Assembly: GCF_040581485.1 (NCBI RefSeq)
Contig: NC_090128.1
Span: forward strand, 42,190,931-42,254,930
From: Linepithema humile
Lineage: Eukaryota; Arthropoda; Insecta; Hymenoptera; Formicidae
Length of the DNA stretch: 64,000 bases
Direction of reading: 5' to 3'
This document shows, piece by piece, positions 50,895-62,551 of the stretch. Both the position numbers and the translations under genes were made by a program. Every line of letters begins with the position of its first letter. Positions within the stretch are counted from its first letter, which is position 1. Under the pieces are notes generated by a model. The model saw nothing but the letters and a program-made list of their open reading frames with translations, made no database searches and was not told where the DNA came from.

Positions 50895-51350
50895 GGCCGG
50901 CGTCAGGCCGGCGTCACATAGAACCCGTAATCCGTAATCCGCACCGAAAGTCCGCAAAAGTTACTAGGGATTGCGTCCGTAACGTTACGTGTGTTTTATC
51001 TCCTTGTGTCCCATGGAGCCGTAATTCCATGAAATTTCCGTAAAAGTTACTAAAAGTTACTAGTTATTACTAGTAATGCTTTTTTTAATTTTATTTATTT
51101 AACTAAATTTGACGATTTAATTAAAATTTTTGTTAAAATTATAATATATTCTGTAGTTTTCTTATGAATAAAATACAAATAAACAATTATAATTTGTTAA
51201 ATAAAAAATAGTAATACCGTTACGTGTGTATTTACGGCTCCATGGGACACAAGGAGAAAAAACACACGTAACGTTACGGACGCAATCCCTAGTAACTTTT
51301 GCGGACTTCCGGTGCGGATTACGGATTACGGGTTCTATGTGACGCCGGCC
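50895..51350. mobile_element. Long-TIR element, array copy C
   Basis: It is nearly identical to copy A in the body. The left end is preceded by a partial duplicate of its first 11 bases (50895-50905) before the full TIR begins at 50906. The right end GACGCCGGCC runs straight into copy D with no TGA. Confidence 0.85.
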
Positions 51351-51787
51351 TCACATAGAACCCGTAATCCGTAATCCGCACCGAAAGTCCGCAAAAGTTA
51401 CTAGGGATTGCGTCCGTAACGTTACGTGTGTTTTATCTCCTTGTGTCCCATGGAGCCGTAATTCCATGAAATTTCCGTAAAAGTTACTAAAAGTTACTAG
51501 TTATTACTAGTAATGCTTTTTTTAATTTTATTTATTTAACTAAATTTGACGATTTAATTAAAATGTTTGTTAAAATTATAATATATTCTGTAGTTTTCTT
51601 ATGAATAAAATACAAATAAACAATTATAATCTGTTAAATAAAAAATAGTAATACCGTTACGTGTGTATTTACGGCTCCATGGGACACAAGGAGAAAAAAC
51701 ACACGTAACGTTACGGACGCAATCCCTAGTAACTTTTGCGGACTTTCGGTGCGGATTACGGATTACGGGTTCTATGTGACGCCGGCC
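51351..51787. mobile_element. Long-TIR element, array copy D
   Basis: It is nearly identical to copies A and C but lacks the first ~8 bases of its left TIR, as if the C/D junction had lost TGA plus GGCCGGCG. The right TIR is complete and followed by TGA at 51788-51790. The array ends about 200 bp before the THAP gene start. Confidence 0.85.
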
Positions 51788-51992
51788 TGATGCTGGCTTC
51801 CTCACCGCACTTCCTGGATACACGGTATGGTGGCTCTTTAATTTCTCTTTTTTTTCAAGATAATTCCGATCTCTTTCTCTCTTCTGGTTTGTATATTTAT
51901 AAGAAAGAATTGGAGAGTACTCTGCGTTCTAATATAATTTTTATAAAAAGTTTGATAAAAGTTAATATAATAGAAAATCTTGTAACTTAAAA

Positions 51993-54172
51993 ATGAGTTG
52001 TTATGTTTACGGATGCAAAAGCAATTGGAACCCATATGATGATATATCATTTTTTAAGTAAGTATAAGATAAATTTATTTTTTGTTAATCTAAATGATTT
52101 AAATAATATAACAACCTATCTACACCTTGAATAATTTTTAAATGCGGCTTTTAATATATTTTTGTTTTGATTTTTTAGATTTCCATTGAAAGATGAAAAT
52201 TTATTAAAGAAATGGTTTGAGGTTATACCATACAACAAGAACCGAAAAATTACAAAAAATTCCAGAATATGTAGTCAACATTTTGAAGAATCACAGTATA
52301 TATATGTTGGAAATAAGCGAGTGTTAAAAGAAGGGGCAATACCTGTATTTCCATTTCTTGACAATGTTGTGAGTAAATTGAAAATAAATAGTATTTTATT
52401 TTATAGAAATGTAGTAAGCAGTGTTTTGTTGTTTTTTAACAGGAAACAAATGTAGATGAAGATTCAACTCCAGAATGTGATTTTTTGAAGGATTTTAGTG
52501 AGGATAATAATCATCATCAATGTAGTATTCAAGAGCAAGAAATACCTTCAACACATGTATCATTGCTATCTACTACAAGGAAAAAAATACAAGCTACTTC
52601 TCAAGTTGATAAAGCTATACAAGTCATTTCTGAAACTAAAGTTTGTAAATTTTTATAAATAATTTTTTTATTTTATTAATATCTATTTACTTATTTAATA
52701 TTTTCAAATATTAGGATATTGCTACAGAAATGTCACCAGAACGATTACAACCATCTGAAATAGAAGAAAAACTACAACAACAAATAAATCTTCTTGAAAA
52801 GAAATTGCGTTGTGAGGAAATGAGATTGTCAAAAATTTATCAACAACTGAAACATTTACAAACAGAAGGTAAATATTTTGATTGAAAAAATTCTTTATAG
52901 CTATATTTTTAGGTTTAATTTAGGAATTTTTGAGAATAAAATTAAAAAATTGTATTCTGAGACAATAAAAGAATTTGCATAGACTATTATTGCTCATTGA
53001 AGATATATAATCTTTAAAATTGAATCTATTTTATTAAGACATTGTATGAAAAAACAAATTTTGAAAAGATGCAAATTTATGAAAAATGATATGGTTTATG
53101 TGAACTTTATCAAAGCTAAATTGGTTTATCTATTATATGATTTTCAGATAAAGAAAAGGGATAATCATAGAAGAAATAAGGAAGAAGGCTTAAACCAAAA
53201 TAACAAAAATACTAAGAAAGAAGTTAATTAATAATATAATAGATAATTGACAATTTTTATTATTAGATTAATAACTGTAACCGTTGATAAGCCAATCGAG
53301 CACCTATGGCATATAAAAAAATTTTTCATATTTTGTAATTGACATTATAATCATTTCATCTTATAGAGGGAAAACTTGACACAATAAAGCTTCAGAGATA
53401 ATGAAAAGCCTTATCACAAAACATCAATAGCATAAGAAGCATTGTGCAGAATAAAATACAAATATCTATATATCATTCAGAAATCTTTCTTTATTAGGGC
53501 AATGTTTCCGTAAAGACATGTAATCCCAAGGAATACAATATAGATACAATTGCGCGTGAGATGATTGGAAGACATACAAGATAATCATCCAAATGTGAAC
53601 AAAAGGGATAATGGATGATCCGCTTATTTTCATCGAGATGGTCCCGTAATGATGTGCCACTTTTGTTTTACAAAAAATTTAACATTTTTGTCGTACTAAA
53701 AAATCTAGAAATCCTCAAACGAGAAATACTCTATCATGATTGATCCGATAAATATGGATCGTTAATGGATATTGAAAGGTATTTTATAACTAACTTCACA
53801 CAACTAATCCTTGTACATAGGGATATTTAAAAATATCATTTCCATTACTGTGCAATTTTTGTTGCTATCAATTTTTCCTCATAACAATCTAACGTACATT
53901 ATCAATTATCAATTACTCCGCTCATACATAGTACATTTAAAAAATGACAGGATTTTTTAAAACTTTTATTAACGATCTGTCACGTTGTTCAATTATAGTT
54001 CCATAAAAACAAAATTAATTTGTTTTAATTTCTTGTAAAAGTGCTATTTATATTTCTTTTAATAGATTAGTACAAGTATTATAAAAAATTAAAGGAAAAT
54101 TAATTTTGTTATTTTTCAGACATACTGCAGAAGAAACTGCAATTAAAAGTCAAGCGAGACAGAAGTCGTTAG
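51993..54172 (+). CDS. THAP-domain protein with C-terminal coiled coil
   Basis: Five exons (51993-52057, 52179-52368, 52443-52640, 52715-52868, 54120-54172) total 660 nt, 219 residues. Residues 1-85 form a THAP zinc-dependent DNA-binding domain: MSCYVYGC supplies the C-x4-C pair, RICSQHF the C-x2-H pair. WFEVIP and the closing AIPVFPF (the AVPTIF-like signature) are in the right places. An acidic Ser/Thr linker follows. Residues ~160-219 are a heptad-rich coiled coil (EEKLQQQINLLEKKLRCEEM) ending in a basic KVKRDRSR. It resembles THAP1-like cellular proteins in layout. No transposase catalytic domain is present. The exon-3 donor is weak (GTTTGT). The last intron is 1.25 kb and holds unannotated AT-rich sequence. 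The function, sequence-specific DNA binding as a dimer, is inferred. Confidence 0.8.
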
Positions 54173-57100
54173 TAAAGATTAAATAAGTATGATCATTGAA
54201 GAAACGAGTAGATTAAATTGATACTTTCCAATGCAAAAAATTAATAAATTAAAAATTTTTTGTATTTTATTCCTAATTATCAATTTTGTCTAATGCAAAG
54301 GACAATCAAGAACTTAAAACATATATATTGCATGAAGAATTACAATCACCTTTAGAACAATCAATTTTTCTATAGTTTTTTAATTCAATTTCTGAATGCA
54401 AGGAATAGCTTTCCAATCTCACAGAAGTTTTTTTCATTTCTTTTAAATTACTTTTCATTTGTGATCCACTCCAAAGAAATTTGACTTGTGACAAAACTTT
54501 TGTGTTTAAATTTTGACCAAGAGTTCCAATATCTAAACTGTTTATTTTTCATTAAAATTAATTTTAAAATGCTTAAAAATACGATAGAAATCGAGAAAGG
54601 AGAAGACTTTGTTATTTTTGAAGAAATAAAATGTAAAATTTAGCTTGTGTATTGAATTTATTATAAAACAAACATGAAGCTAAATTAAACTATAAACTGT
54701 TCCACGAATGGCCGTGGTTATTTTTAATAAATTAATATTACTAAGAATAATCTAAATTCGAAAATTAGAATAATCAATATCGTCAAACTTTGAAATGTTT
54801 TTCTTGAAAAGTTCGTTTTTGTCACAAGCAGAATTTCGTTGAAGTCACATTTACAAAAAAATAATTTGAAATTAAATTGATTGAGGCGAACGATCGCGAA
54901 ATCTATAATCTTTGTTTCTTTATTTCTTTTCTCGATTGTTAAGAATGAATGTAATAAACATTATTTCATTCGTATTACTTCTGTCTTCCGTACTTATATC
55001 GAAATGAACAGTAATCAGACATTCCATTAGTTCTGACAAAAGGTCAAACTCCCCCGATCTAAAATTGTAAACTGTTAGACAAAATTATCTTCGGAGTGTA
55101 TATATATCACATTGGAGATTACCTATTTACGTGACTATCTATAAATCGATTTCTTGTCGCTGTTGTCAGGGTAAAAGTATACAACTACAGCCCTGTCATC
55201 ACTTTCTCATATAGTGTGGTTCGCTATGAAGAGGGACACGAAGAACGACGTTAAAAACTTATTTCAATACGATTACTTCATGTTAAAAAAATAATTCTTT
55301 GATGTGACAAAATATTCTGCAAATACACTTCATATTTGTTTAACAAAGTCGCTTATAAATTGCTGTCGTTCTTGTCTATACAAAGATGATACCTGAACAG
55401 TGTGGCTGCTTCGCAAATCGCAGGAAATAGAATACATACAGTCTTTGAAATTAGCTAGAGAGAATTTACAAAATTGAACGCTGAAAGAATGGCTATAAAA
55501 ATAAACATCGTGATCTACTTATAGAGAATTGCAATTTCATTATAATAAATTATAATTTCGTATTATTGTTTCACGCAGGTTAAATGCAACGTTACCTCTT
55601 AATGTTTAGTTCCTTGGGTGGGGTTTATATGGGTTTATATAAATTAATAATTAGCACCTTTGATGTCTTGGAAACTGAGAATTACAAAAATTATTTTCTA
55701 AGGAGAATTGAGAAAAGGGGCCATCATATGATTAATTTTTTTCGTAGAGTTGTTTCGGAAATTTGAAGATCAACTTTATTTCATTAAATTTCAAAAATGA
55801 CACTTTACTTACAAGATGATAGACTCTTCTCTACAATTCTCTATAGAGAAATTTGTTTTGTAACTTTCATAGTTTCCAAGAAAAGATGCTAATAATTATT
55901 AATTTACCTTGTATAATACATGTATATAATATATGATTTGTTGTAATAGGCTTTGTGTATTTTTTTTGTGTATGAGAGTTATGTTGTGTAGACATATGTA
56001 TATATAGACAGAATGGTCCACGTAAGATATTATATGCTGTTATTTTGGAAATGATTCGAGACAGTGATAAAATTCTTTTTTATATTTTAGGGATCACTGC
56101 GATCTTTCAGAAAATGATTACTTTTTCCGTTAGTTCCTTTTTGAATTGTGTTATTATTACTAGAACTTTTTATTACTCATTGGCATCATTTGATCGTATT
56201 TAAATATGTCTATGCTATCTATTTGTAATATAACATAATATAGGATTCACTGCAAGAATAGATTAAGCACTGAAAAACAATAATGTAAATTTTTTATTAT
56301 GAGCTTTGAAATTGTAAGCCTAAAGTGCATTATTGAGAGGCTTTAATTGTTCTTGCTTCAATTTTTCTGTTTACTTGTCAAAGATTGCTGCAAATCTGGA
56401 AGGCGATTCAGTACATCACAAGGTAAAATTTAATGAGTTTAATTCTAAAAAGCGAGCGGACTAAACAATAGCATCTATCCATTTATATATATTTGAAAAT
56501 TGCTCATGAATTTAAAATCCTAAAAATCTTATAGGAACACAAATCTCGCTGTAATTCGGAAAGCAGGCGAAATCAGAGTTGTATATTTATATGCACTTAT
56601 TTTATTACTTTTGAGTTCTGAATCCATTCTTAAACTCAGCCCACATATTATGTTATATGTTGTATATAAGAATCTATAATATAGTTATATAATTTTATAT
56701 CTTTAAATGCATTATGCGAGATGTATATAATCTCGGCTAGAATACTTGATTGGATATTGATTACGATATGGTAGAGATATGACAAAGAGTATTATTAAGT
56801 CTCGTAAGTTGGGTTATTGTGATCGACTAATAACATGCCCTGCAGTGGTCTGTTGTTTAAAAAAAAAGAACAGTTTTCCATCATTTTTATGCACGAAATC
56901 TGAATCTTCAAAATGCATCACATCAGAATATTGAACAAATAAAAAAAAAAAATGTGCCAAAAATAGCGATTTTTGCATTATTGATATTCCGAAAAAAATA
57001 TCTGGATAACTGATACTAATTTTTCCTTTTCAAATGGATTTTATTTCGTCACATTAAAAAAATTGTTTTAAGTTTATTTATATAGTATTATAATTAAGAT

Positions 57101-58202
57101 CTAAATAGTTATTTTTGGCATATTTTTTTTTATTTTTTCAAAATCCTGATGTAGCACACACTTTTTGAGGCCTGAGTTGCATTTAGCATACAAAAACTGC
57201 GAAAAAACCACTCTTCTTTTCTAAACGGGGAAAAAATCTAGTTTTGCAGATCGGTGTAATAACGAAATTCTATTATTATTTTTCATCGGTACCAATTTAT
57301 AGACTTGGATCGATGTGTATGTATTTGCACACGTAATTAATTCATAGATCATAGGCCGTCATCTACACAAACATTCTTCGAATCCGTGCAAATACGATTC
57401 TTCTATCGCAAACTGCTGATTGCGAATTGAATTCAAATAAAACACATGTCAAAAAGTGTTGACATACAATATTTACACGGCATTTAAAAAATATTATACC
57501 TTCTCTTCTTTTTACAATAGATAAAATAGATAAGCAAATATTAAATTATCAAGGAACTTCTATGTAGAACATATCCAGTCTACTAGTTCTAGTAACAAGC
57601 TATTAATGGGGTTATTTACGTAAAAAAATGTTTAGCCGAATAGGCCCTTTGGTTGTTCTCACTCGTTGAGGGTTTTATAGAAAAGATCTAGCCAGACATT
57701 ATTCGCTCGAGAACTATGCCTTCAATGCCGTTTTGATTGAATACGTTTGTCACGTAAGACGAGAAGTTGAAGGCACGTCCTCAATCGAGAAAAAGGTGCT
57801 ATTCTTCTATAGAATAAAAATAAAAAAAAAGCAATCATTATTTATCGAAACCCATCAAGTTTAAATATTATATATAAATATAATCTCACATTTAAATTGA
57901 TTTATTATTTAAATATAAAATTAAATTTAAGATAAATGTTATACTTTTTACGAGTATAGAAATAAAATATAGGAATGGGTTTCACTTATTCGATAATCAA
58001 TGAATTATAATTCAATATTATTATCATTCGGTTCACTGAGAAGATCTTTCTTATCAGGAATCAGTATTATCTATTCTTTTTTAAAATCGTATTCAATTAA
58101 ATGACTTCTTATTGTTTGGCCTTTCTGCAACGTTTACGATATCGCAGTATTCAAAGGCAAGCAAATTTGCGTGGTTTGGCAGACAACTCGTTATGAGATG
58201 TT
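54173..58202. other. Gene-free AT-rich stretch
   Basis: About 4 kb without a recognisable exon. It contains the inverted-repeat element at 56,838-57,250. The rest shows no conserved motif that I can identify; the short frames at 54306-54494 and 55584-55766 are unsupported. It may include 3' UTR of the THAP gene (left) and of the VWC gene (right). Confidence 0.45.
56838..57250. mobile_element. ~400-bp inverted-repeat element (MITE-like)
   Basis: The left side (56838-56950) and the complement of the right side (57120-57250) align imperfectly over 75-80 bp or more. Both outer ends start CTGCA, and both contain GTTTA-AAAAA, a TTTTTATGC-like segment and ACATCAG. Inner arms around TGTGCCAAAAATA and its complement extend the symmetry. 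The copy at 19,258-19,400 is a shorter relative. No coding capacity. Confidence 0.65.
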
Positions 58203-60422
58203 TTAAAAACTCTCGTCGATACCTCGATCCCGCGCCAGATTGAAAACCTCAAAATCGCTATCGAGTGCTTCAGGTATATCAGGTGCCACTAATATTTCCG
58301 GCCGTAGCGCTACGCAATCCTTCGGCGAACATTCGACGCGTCCTTCAGAGCCGCAGCTGCATTCGACGCAGTTTCCAGTCGAGTGCGGTAAAGTCTCACC
58401 CTGTCGATACTCTCTTCCTATAATTCAAGTCCCATGATATATATACAAATCCCGCATAGAAATCTCAGAGACGTATATACATAGTATGCCAGATATGATT
58501 TATTTTAATTTTAAAGCTATTTCTCTGAAAGAATGCTGCATTTTTTGAAAAAAAATTAAGCAAAAATTGTAGAGTTTGAAAGAAACTATAAGAAGTGATA
58601 TTGATTTATCTTTTGATTGACTCTTTAAAATGACATTGAGATTATCTTAATTTTTTTCTACATTTTTGTAACCAATGTCGAAACTGTCAAGATATGTTAT
58701 CTTAAACCTCGTTTTGTGAAGAACTTTCTAAAATATTTTGTACTTTATCATATTTTTTGAGATAAAATATGAAATAATAAACAGATTAGAGATGTATTAA
58801 AATATTAAGATAATTAAAAGGAATTGATACCCATCACGAGGCAAATTGCCACAGGAGGCATTGTAGTCGACAAAGTGGTGTTAATTTCTACGTGTTCTTG
58901 TTGGCCGACCGACAATTTAGAATCTCTGGAAGCTTCGAAGCCGTTCGCAATATTTATACTCATTTCTAGGGATGAAGTATAATTGCTCTTCATCGTAGTC
59001 GATTGTAGGGAAGACATATCAAGCGATGAAGCGGTACTCGAATTATAATCCTGCCACCAGCAGTAAACTTCGCCGGCAACGCACATGCAATGCGAATTCG
59101 AGTCGTAAGATGATATCTAAAAAAAAAAAAAAAAAAAAAAAATAATGCGTGTCGAAAAATTCCTCCAAGCTGATTTAGTATGTTTGATTTTGAACGAATA
59201 TAATTAAAGCATAAGGTACATAAAAAAGTTTTCTTTAAGTAAAAGCATTTAATGCTATATTTATAATCGTGCATTTAAATTTTACGAAAACGTCATATTT
59301 TTAATAAATCCTTATTTTTTATTATATATATATTTTTTATTAAATAATTAATTAATTACACAATTAATATTTCTGATCAATAATTAAGATTTAAAAATAA
59401 TGGTTTCTTTGTTTTGTCCTTTGATTATATGCTGTAGCAAAAATTCTAGAAACGAATCTTCCTTCTTGGGATTGCTAATATATTTTATTGATCCTTACCG
59501 TTTGGCTGTGAGAATAAGCATTTCCATCTACGATGCACTTTTTGAGAAACGGCTCCTCCGTCGAAACATCGCCATCATTATCGTCGAGAAGTGTGCTATC
59601 TTCATCCGAAAGAACTTGATTTTTCGCTTTCGTCGGTGCTGCAATCAGAAATGGAAAGATCAATGGCTGAAAAATTAATCAAGAGTCTCGATCTCGAGTA
59701 TTTCTCAGAAATGAGAAAACGATGATGGATTACTTTTAATCTGTAATGTGCCAATTAAGTCGTGTCGTCGTGGATTCTGCATCACGACGATATTTCCGCG
59801 CATTTCGCAGTAAAAATAAAAAATTTGCAATCTAAAAATATAGAAAATGAAATATTGAAAAGATTTCCAACTTTTAAACATGTTAAACTTTTAACAACAG
59901 TAATATGTTTCCACATAACTAATAAAAAAAAAGGAAAACAAATTTTTCGATATCTCTTGCGAAAAACATAATTAAATGTTAATACTTGACCCAAATATAC
60001 TGTATATATGTATTGATAATCAATAATGTAGAATATAATACTGCACTAGCAGTTTCGCAGAATCGCTATATGATGAAAATGCCTGCTTAAAAGCTATCGT
60101 GGAAGCGTGCCAAATTTTGAACGTATTTCATTTCTTGCGAACAAACAAGTCGGCGGCAGTTATCGCGCGATCTTAACTCAGAAAGATCAATTTCACAAGT
60201 CCACTTGAAAAGACTATAATCCATTGTTTTAAAGTGAAATTAGTAAAGTTTTCAAACTCTTAATGAAGTTAAACACGATAATGTTATCAAGTGACGCATA
60301 AAATTCTTTCGACAAGATTCTCAGCGTTTTCATTTTAGCTTTTATAAGAATGATTAATATATAAATATATTTGCAAAATCTTTTTTTTATTAAATAACAC
60401 ACTTACTGAGCCGCGGCTTCAT
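58203..60422 (-). CDS. VWC-domain protein (N-terminus uncertain)
   Basis: Exons 59638-59499, 59116-58831 and 58417-58203 join in frame. The model can be completed by a 16-nt first exon 60422-60407 (MKPRL) to give about 218 residues. Two cysteine-rich segments look like von Willebrand factor type C modules. One spans KKCIVDGNAYSHSQT into HCMCVAGEVYCWW. The other spans CLVMGREYRQGE into NCVECSCGSEGRVECSPKDC. Between them is a Ser/Thr-rich linker of ~55 residues. VWC modules are extracellular and often bind BMP ligands, so a signal peptide is expected, but MKPRLTPTKAKNQ is not one. A 5' exon is probably missing from the model, or the start lies elsewhere. I cannot name an orthologue. Confidence 0.65.
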
Positions 60423-60939
60423 TGCTGAGAATAAATGACATTATTACAACAATACGTGCGATTGTGTGTCAATCACAGATATCGAGCATCCGTCACCGTC
60501 CATGACATATCTGTCAATCTCATCAACGTCTGTCGCACAGCAGGTATATGAACGCGTTTTATTATTGTGATTACCTGATGGTTACAATATATGAAATGGT
60601 CCTGGTAATGAAATGGTTACTGGTAATAATGGTCCGTTACTGATAATACAATAATTTTATATGAGATAAAATAATAACTCGAAGTACCGAAGAAAATTTT
60701 GTTACACGAGAGGCTTCGTTTTTTGGAGAAAATTGATTGAGAAATTAAAGAAATTAATAATATTTTTATCATTAACATTTTAACTTTTGACTGATAAGTT
60801 TCAATTCATTCCATCTCGTTCCTTCTGGATAGATGTTTGCTTGTAACATGTCTTTATCACAATATTAACATTTTATTTTAATAATCCGAACAATATATCT
60901 GCGAAATAGATTTGAAAAATACCATCCACATCTTTTTAG

Positions 60940-61122
60940 TTTTATAATTACTGCGTGTGATTCTTTTGTTAATATTGTACACTGAGGAAGGCCTGATGTC
61001 AGGCAGAAACGTTTGTAATTACTTTTAAATGAGAATACAGTAACTTTTGCACGAAGAACTTGCATTGTGGCTATTTACGCTCCTTTTAATTTTTATTTGA
61101 TTTTGTTAATCACTTGAGCCTT
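60940..61122 (+). mobile_element. Penelope-like terminal-repeat fragment (family 2)
   Basis: It aligns with the fragment in the CNOT1 intron (39,890-40,062, opposite strand), sharing GTACACTGA, GAAACGTTTG, CACGAAGAACT and TTTACGCTCC in the same order. It ends close to the left end of the mariner at 61,143. No coding sequence. Confidence 0.75.
60972..61022 (+). ncRNA. Hammerhead-ribozyme-like motif (degenerate)
   Basis: CTGAGGA is followed by a perfect 6-bp hairpin (GCCTGA/TCAGGC), then AGAAACGTTT. The two core halves (CUGANGA and GAA) and the ACGU mini-stem III are present, and a 4-bp stem I (TACA/TGTA) flanks them. However, AG and A lie between the core and stem II, so the conserved closing G-C pair is missing. 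This copy is therefore likely a decayed ribozyme. Confidence 0.4.
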
Positions 61123-61142
61123 TCACATCATTTATTTTAATA

Positions 61143-62426
61143 TTAGGTCCTTGAATAAGTTCTCGCTGTTTCTTAAAAGATGGCGTAGCGGCACTCTGTG
61201 CATGGAATTTCTTACGGAAACGCATCAGCTAAGTAGTACTATATGTAACCTCAAATTCTAGTAGATACAGTTTACCACAGTGTCAACCACGCGTGTTTAA
61301 TTACCTATTGCGAAAATGTCTACTTTTGTGCCAAATAAAGTGTTTTTGCGGGGAATTTTATTGCACTGCTTTATTCAAAAGAAATCTGCAGCTGAAGCAC
61401 ACAGAATTCTTGTTGAAACATATGGTGACAATGCTCTGTCGAATACGACATGCAGAGACTGGTTTAGGCGCTTTAAAAATAATGACTTTGACCTTGAAGA
61501 TAAAGAACGTTCTGGAGCACCGACAAAGTTTGAAGACGAAGAATTGGAGGCATTGCTTGATCTAGATCCATGTCAGACGCTAGTAGAGCTCGGGAAAACA
61601 TTGCAAGTAGATGCGTCAACAGTTTCAAAACGTTTAAAAGCGTTAGGAATGATCCAAAAGCAAGGACATTGGGTGCCGTATGAGTTGAAGCCGAGAGACG
61701 TTGAACGACGTTTTCTCATGTGTGAATTGCTGCTTCAACGGCATAAAAGAAAAGGTTTTCTGCACCGTATCATCACTGGAAATGAAAAGTGGATACACTA
61801 CGATAATCCTAAGCGTAGAAAATCGTGGGGTAAGCCCGGCCATGCATCAACATCGTCGGCAAAGCCGAATATCCATGGTTCGAAACTTCTGCTCTGCATT
61901 TGGTGGGATCAGCAGGGCGTAATTTATTATGAGCTGCTTAAACCTAATGAAACTATCACGGGAGCTCGCTATCGACTTCAGATAATGCGTTTGAGTCGAG
62001 CTCTAAAAGAAAAGCGGCCACTATACGGGCAGAGACACGACAAAGTCATTTTGTTACATGACAATGCTCGGCCACATGTGGCAAAACCAGTCAAAACTTA
62101 CCTGGAAACGCTTCAATGGGAAGTTCTACCTCACCCGCCGTATTCACCGGACATAGCCCCCTCGGATTACCACTTGTTTCGGTCGATGGCGCATGGTTTG
62201 AGCGAGCAGCGCTTCTATTCTTTCGAAGAAACCGAAAAATGGGTCGATTCATGGATTGCGTCAAAAGATGAATCGTTTTTTCGACGGGGGATTCAATTAC
62301 TGCCAGAAAGATGGGAGAAAGTGGTCTCTAATGATGGACAATACTTTGAGTAAAGTTATTGTAAGCCTTATATTTTAAAATAAATTAAAAATATAATATT
62401 GGCTCAAATTATTCAAATAAATTATT
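61143..62426 (+). mobile_element. mariner transposon
   Basis: A complete transposase frame is framed by a left end TTAGGTCCTTGAATAAGTT preceded by TA at 61141-61142. A poor right-end match lies around 62,405-62,426 (ATTATTCAA core in inverted orientation). Length of about 1.28 kb is typical for mariner. The right end touches the left arm of the Penelope element, so its exact border is unclear. Confidence 0.75.
61316..62353 (+). CDS. mariner transposase (DD34D type), intact frame, mutated catalytic Asp
   Basis: The 345-residue frame runs without stop or frameshift from MSTFVPNKVFLRGIL to the usual end DGQYFE. The N-terminus carries the paired helix-turn-helix DNA-binding region with WFRRFKNNDFDLEDKERSG, typical of mariner. 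The catalytic region shows TGNEKWIHYDN, then LLHDNARPHVA, then PPYSPDIAPSDYHLF. The second and third Asp of the DDD triad are present. The first, normally TGDEKW, is Asn, so cleavage chemistry should be lost although DNA binding may survive. The intact frame suggests recent activity of the family. Confidence 0.95.
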   Translation: MSTFVPNKVFLRGILLHCFIQKKSAAEAHRILVETYGDNALSNTTCRDWFRRFKNNDFDLEDKERSGAPTKFEDEELEALLDLDPCQTLVELGKTLQVDASTVSKRLKALGMIQKQGHWVPYELKPRDVERRFLMCELLLQRHKRKGFLHRIITGNEKWIHYDNPKRRKSWGKPGHASTSSAKPNIHGSKLLLCIWWDQQGVIYYELLKPNETITGARYRLQIMRLSRALKEKRPLYGQRHDKVILLHDNARPHVAKPVKTYLETLQWEVLPHPPYSPDIAPSDYHLFRSMAHGLSEQRFYSFEETEKWVDSWIASKDESFFRRGIQLLPERWEKVVSNDGQYFE

Positions 62427-62481
62427 AACAACAAGCTACAGAGCCCAAGCTGGATTTTCGTGCTTAATTTATTAATATATT

Positions 62482-62551
62482 ATAACAAAAGTTTAGGTCA
62501 ATCTAGACGTTTCGACCATCTGGTTGTGGTCATCTTCAGTAGTTAGTTATT
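62482..62551 (-). ncRNA. Hammerhead-ribozyme-like motif in the left PLE arm
   Basis: This is the same sequence as the motif in the right arm, on the minus strand: CTGAAGA, one extra T, stem II GACC/GGTC around a 10-nt loop, GAA, self-complementary ACGT, then C. Stem I forms from CTA/TAG next to the core plus ATAAC/GTTAT further out. It lies on the coding strand of the element, downstream of the endonuclease. Confidence 0.6.

Noticed and set aside
53466..53660. Minus-strand frame inside the THAP gene intron, considered as a transposon or receptor exon
   Set aside because: No recognisable motif, and no neighbouring frame continues it.
59734..59803. ATG-containing segment considered as the first coding exon of the VWC gene
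   Set aside because: Its phase does not fit the next exon; joining gives an early stop.
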